Below, piece by piece: positions 41,209 to 44,294 of a stretch of 44,294 nucleotides of DNA (position 1 is the first letter of the stretch; each line of letters starts with the position of its first letter). Source of the DNA: Vulcanimicrobiia bacterium (lineage in GTDB: Bacteria; Vulcanimicrobiota; Vulcanimicrobiia; Vulcanimicrobiales; Vulcanimicrobiaceae); the NCBI GenBank assembly GCA_024281075.1, contig JAMXLK010000101.1, forward strand, positions 1-44,294, read 5' to 3'. Both the position numbers and the translations under genes were made by a program. The notes under the pieces are model-generated. The model was not told the DNA's origin and searched no databases. It saw only the letters and a list, made by a program, of their open reading frames with translations.

Positions 41209-43029
41209 TTACTTCGGTGCCGGCAACGGAACGACGAGCGCGCGCGGATTGAATCCCGGCGGCGGCGCATCCGACGTGCCGGCCGGCGGCGGCACCGGAC
41301 GCACGCCGATGGAATCGCACGACCACGGCGCGGGAATCGTGCGAACCACGTCGTCGGGAATCGAGGCTTGCGACGCCGGAATCGGCGCACGCTCGCCGCG
41401 CAGGCGCGCCGCATCGAAACCGCCCGCCAGGTCGCCGGTCTGCGCGCTCGCATCGCGCGGGCCGAACGGCATGAAGCGCGCTTCGTCCGGCAACGTCGCG
41501 AGCGGCGTGCGATTGAAGAGACGTTCGACGAACTTGATCACCGATGCTTGATCGTCGTACTCGTGGACGACGGCGGTGCGCGCGTACGGTGAAATAAGCA
41601 GCAGCGGCACGCGCTCGCCGTTGCCGCACGGATTGCCGTCGGGACACGTCAACCATTCGGGCGGCGGAACGTGGTCCCAAAATCCGCCGGGATCGTCCCA
41701 GGTGATGACGATCGCGGACTGGCTCCAATACTTACTGCGTGCGATTGCGTTGACGAGCTGCGCAACGTCCGCTGCGGCGATCTGTACGTTCGCTTCGCCG
41801 GGGTGATCGTCGTCACCTAAAAACGTGTTCGGCGCCGCATTCGGGGGCTTGAGGCCCTGATTGTTTCCGAATCCGCCTTTCAGATAGAAGAGGCCGCCGT
41901 CGCCGAGTTTCCCATCCCTGACGTCGCTTGCGAATTGCGTGATGTCGGCTACATGCCGGTCCATCGACGCGTCGTTGGCGATGTAACCGAAGTAATGCGG
42001 TGCCAGATGGTGCGTGACCAGCGTGAGCCGCTGCGGATCGGCCGGATTGGCGTAACCCTGCTCGTACCACGTCCAGTTGACCGCCGGCGCGCGCCGGCCG
42101 CGCAGAAACGCGATGTCGTCGGCAACGTCTTGCGTGTATTTGGTCAGCCTGCCGGCTTCGGCGCCTTCCAAATTCAGCAAAACCGTCGCATAGGTTTGAT
42201 CGACTTGCTTCTGCTCGCTGAAATCGGCCGCATTATATGGCCCCCATGCGGGATCGAGATCGACCCACATCGGCACACCGCGCCCGGCAACGCCTTTGGG
42301 CTGCTCGGTGTACGACGGTCCGGCAGGGCCGTATCGCTTATATTCCGTCTCGCCGTTTTGCGCCGCAATGATCTCGACGTTGCTCGGCGACGACGGGGCG
42401 CGCGCACCTTGAAAGAACGAATCAAACAGCGCGAATCGTTTTGCGTACATCCAGAGATATGGAATCGTGTCGCAATCGACGTGCGCCATGGAGAGATCGC
42501 CGGCCGACGCGGCCTCGGCGGGATCGGTCATGCCGAGCCGCTGCTGCGTCGCGAGCGGAAGCGTCTGCGCCCACATGCCCTCGGCGGCGACGAAGCCGTC
42601 CATCGCGCCGCTGTGGATCGCGGCGTCCATGAGCGTGCGCGCGTTGTTTAAGAGGCCGAGGTTTGCGTCGGTTATGCGAAACGCATGCGTCTCGCGCTTC
42701 GCGATCGGATTGTATTGCGTAAAGCCATGCGCGCTCGCGGCCGCGGTATAAATGCCATTCGCGCCCGGAAATGTGCCGAAGTAGTGATCGAACGCACGGT
42801 TCTCTTGATAGATAACGAACACGTAGCGCACGTGCCGGCGAATCAGCGTATCAAGCGAGGCTGATTGCGGGGCCGGCGTCGCGCCCAGGAGGGCAAGGAA
42901 GGCAACGAGCGCCGCAGCCGGTATGCTTGTGCCGGAAGGCAATTTGTGAGATAATCGGCCGTCTTCACTCAAAGCGCGATCTTTCGACTGGTCGATAAAG
43001 TTGCGCCACTTGGAAAGATCGGTACGCAT
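41209..43029 (-). CDS. membrane-anchored phosphoesterase (PF04185)
   Basis: A 606-residue PF04185 enzyme: YVFVIYQENRAFDHYFGTFPG near residue 70 and a C-terminal domain with AIVITWDDPGGFWDH. It has an unusual 35-residue hydrophilic N-terminus before the hydrophobic segment (about 36-53), so it may be a type II anchored rather than lipidated protein. Substrate unknown. Divergent from infA. Confidence 0.9.
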   Translation of the reverse strand: MRTDLSKWRNFIDQSKDRALSEDGRLSHKLPSGTSIPAAALVAFLALLGATPAPQSASLDTLIRRHVRYVFVIYQENRAFDHYFGTFPGANGIYTAAASAHGFTQYNPIAKRETHAFRITDANLGLLNNARTLMDAAIHSGAMDGFVAAEGMWAQTLPLATQQRLGMTDPAEAASAGDLSMAHVDCDTIPYLWMYAKRFALFDSFFQGARAPSSPSNVEIIAAQNGETEYKRYGPAGPSYTEQPKGVAGRGVPMWVDLDPAWGPYNAADFSEQKQVDQTYATVLLNLEGAEAGRLTKYTQDVADDIAFLRGRRAPAVNWTWYEQGYANPADPQRLTLVTHHLAPHYFGYIANDASMDRHVADITQFASDVRDGKLGDGGLFYLKGGFGNNQGLKPPNAAPNTFLGDDDHPGEANVQIAAADVAQLVNAIARSKYWSQSAIVITWDDPGGFWDHVPPPEWLTCPDGNPCGNGERVPLLLISPYARTAVVHEYDDQASVIKFVERLFNRTPLATLPDEARFMPFGPRDASAQTGDLAGGFDAARLRGERAPIPASQASIPDDVVRTIPAPWSCDSIGVRPVPPPAGTSDAPPPGFNPRALVVPLPAPK

Positions 43030-43053
43030 TTTAAAGAGTCACTTCCATCGAGC

Positions 43054-43083
43054 AGCAACCCAAAGTTTGAGAGGGTTGCTTTC
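43054..43083 (+). promoter_or_regulatory. hairpin in the infA leader
   Basis: AGCAACCC (43054-43061) pairs with GGGTTGCT (43073-43080), followed by TT. It ends 16 bases before infA and could attenuate or regulate it. The U-tract is short, so terminator function is uncertain. Confidence 0.5.
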
Positions 43084-43098
43084 ATATTGTAAAGGAGG

Positions 43099-43431
43099 AT
43101 GTCCATAGCTATTCGCAATCGAGGTCGTAAGACCAATTCAAAACCGCCAAAGGCCAAGCGCGAGGAGAGCGTCAAGGAAGCGCCGCTCGAAGTATTCGGC
43201 AGCATTAAGCAAGTCTTTCCGAGCACGACGTTCTCCGTCGAGCTCGACAACGGCCACGTCGTCCTAGCGCACATCGCCGGACGGCTGCGCCGCCACCGCA
43301 TCAAGATTCTTCCCGGTGACCGCGTCGAGGTCGAAATCTCTCCCTACGACTTGACGAAGGGCCGGATCGTCTATCGCTATCGCGCCGGAGAAGCGCGTCG
43401 GAATTCGCAACCGCCGGAGCAAGCGCGTTAA
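43099..43431 (+). CDS. infA: translation initiation factor IF-1, with terminal extensions
   Basis: An IF-1 OB-fold core ([42 protein letters not shown]) flanked by an extra basic N-terminus of about 30 residues and a C-terminal tail of about 15, giving 110 instead of about 72. AAGGAGG directly abuts the ATG at 43099 with no spacer; a codon ATA at 43105 would have normal spacing. Not in a ribosomal protein operon; followed by a cupin gene. Confidence 0.93.
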   Translation: MSIAIRNRGRKTNSKPPKAKREESVKEAPLEVFGSIKQVFPSTTFSVELDNGHVVLAHIAGRLRRHRIKILPGDRVEVEISPYDLTKGRIVYRYRAGEARRNSQPPEQAR

Positions 43432-43451
43432 CACCGAGGAGGCCTCTTGTC

Positions 43452-43823
43452 GTGTCGCTTCCCGCCAACTTCCGCAATAACGAAGACGTCAAATACGGTC
43501 AGCTCAGGCTCGTAGATATACCGTCGGAGCTGCGCGATAACGTGCCGTGGTTCAACCAAACGCTGACCACCGTCAACGATGCGGTGGTGCGCCTGGGAAT
43601 CTTCGAGGGCGACTTCCCTTGGCATAAGCACGTCGACCAGGATGAGTTCTTCTTCGTGCTCGAGGGCGAGATCGAGCTCGACGTGGAGGGCCGCGACCCG
43701 GTGCATTTAGGCCTGCACGAAGGCTTCACCGTGCCGAAGAACGTCGTGCACCGCCCGCGCTCGCCGAAGCGTTCCGCCGTGCTGATGGTGGAGTCGCTCG
43801 GGATCGTCGCGACCGGCGATTAG
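43452..43823 (+). CDS. cupin domain protein
   Basis: A 123-residue single cupin: GDFPWHKHVDQDEFFFVLEG (motif 1) and GLHEGFTVPKNVVHRP (motif 2) with His ligands for a metal. GTG start after GAGGAGG. Function unknown; likely in one operon with infA. Confidence 0.9.
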   Translation: MSLPANFRNNEDVKYGQLRLVDIPSELRDNVPWFNQTLTTVNDAVVRLGIFEGDFPWHKHVDQDEFFFVLEGEIELDVEGRDPVHLGLHEGFTVPKNVVHRPRSPKRSAVLMVESLGIVATGD

Positions 43824-43918
43824 CTCGCGTCCAAGGCTGGACAGCCCGGCCTAGCGGTGGTACGCTAGGAGCTCTTACTCATAACAAGGGGCATGGAGAA
43901 CCCCGGAAGCTGCTGCCC

Positions 43919-44218
43919 ATGGCCAAGTATTCGCCCGATAACCGAATATCGCTCAAAGGCGAATGGGGGCTCGACCGTAAGGACGAGCTTAGGTCAATCT
44001 TTGACTCGCTTGGGGAGCACCGGCCCGCGACCATTGATATGCGCGGCCTGACCTACTTTGATTCCACCGGTCTCGGCCTCTTGGCGCAGGTCGTTCTGCG
44101 GTTCGGAAATGTGCCGGTGACGCTGCTCGGGCCGAATCCCTTCATCCGGCGGGTTCTGCACATCATGCGGTTCGACGAACTCTTCCAAATCGCCGAGGGC
44201 GACGAACCAACCCCATAA
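43919..44218 (+). CDS. STAS domain protein
   Basis: A 99-residue STAS protein: TIDMRGLTYFDSTGLGLLAQ carries the phosphorylatable Ser in DSTGLG. A second possible antagonist for the HATPase at 29360. GGAAG upstream of the ATG. Confidence 0.9.
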   Translation: MAKYSPDNRISLKGEWGLDRKDELRSIFDSLGEHRPATIDMRGLTYFDSTGLGLLAQVVLRFGNVPVTLLGPNPFIRRVLHIMRFDELFQIAEGDEPTP

Positions 44219-44294
44219 ACACGTACGCTTCCGTACGGCTCCCTCGATACGATGGCGCCAACAACGCTAACGTATTTAAGGAGAAGTTCAAATG
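44219..44294 (+). other. leader and first codon of the next gene
   Basis: CGTACG(44223-44228)...CGTACG near 44232-44237 forms a small hairpin after the STAS gene. AAGGAG at about 44278-44283 followed by ATG at 44292-44294 marks the start of a further gene cut off by the window. Confidence 0.6.

Overview
The window comes from a GC-rich bacterium with many short gaps between genes and a large set of secreted or lipid-anchored proteins. Six separate genes carry NHL/Vgb-like beta-propellers. There is also a 'GloVer' tandem-repeat lipoprotein and two secreted PF04185 phosphoesterases. This mixture, with YceI, DUF899 and VOC proteins, recalls genomes of Candidatus Eremiobacterota/Vulcanimicrobiota (WPS-2). 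That placement is inferred from gene style; no rRNA or tRNA marker is present to confirm it. I see no CRISPR array, insertion sequence or phage gene.

Layout. Positions 1-11 kb hold a patchwork of short, often convergent or divergent units: a cut-off propeller lipoprotein, a His-rich repeat protein, a DUF899 protein, a rhodanese, an SBP56-like propeller, a serine-hydrolase-fold protein that has lost its catalytic motifs, a YceI/TetR divergent pair with a clear promoter and operator region, a PPC/DUF296 protein and a CoA-type Nudix hydrolase. From 15.5 back to 10.6 kb a minus-strand operon encodes an EXORDIUM-like/propeller fusion, a multicopper oxidase, a propeller lipoprotein and the Nudix enzyme. 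Its upstream region carries three back-to-back palindromes, one resembling a DtxR/IdeR metal box.

The centrepiece (16.4-28.9 kb) is a nine-gene plus-strand operon in which almost every gene overlaps the next: UDP-glucose dehydrogenase, a glycoside-hydrolase/GT2 membrane fusion, a ChbG/HpnK-type deacetylase, three paralogous putative GT-B glycosyltransferases that flank an ABC exporter, GalE and a sulfotransferase. A convergent UDP-glucuronate decarboxylase closes the locus. Together the genes could supply UDP-glucuronate, UDP-xylose and UDP-galactose, build a glycan or glycolipid, deacetylate and perhaps sulfate it, and export it. This is the best candidate here for an undescribed system.

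Positions 29-44 kb return to mixed housekeeping and envelope genes: an RsbW-like HATPase and two separate STAS proteins (a dispersed partner-switching set), two phosphoesterases, GloVer and propeller lipoproteins, an HxlR-SCP2 regulator with an operator-like palindrome, two VOC-fold proteins, a zincin-like protein divergent from a TPR-type regulator, and a stand-alone IF-1 with extended ends followed by a cupin. Three dispersed hairpins share a similar 11-base loop and look like a REP-type element.
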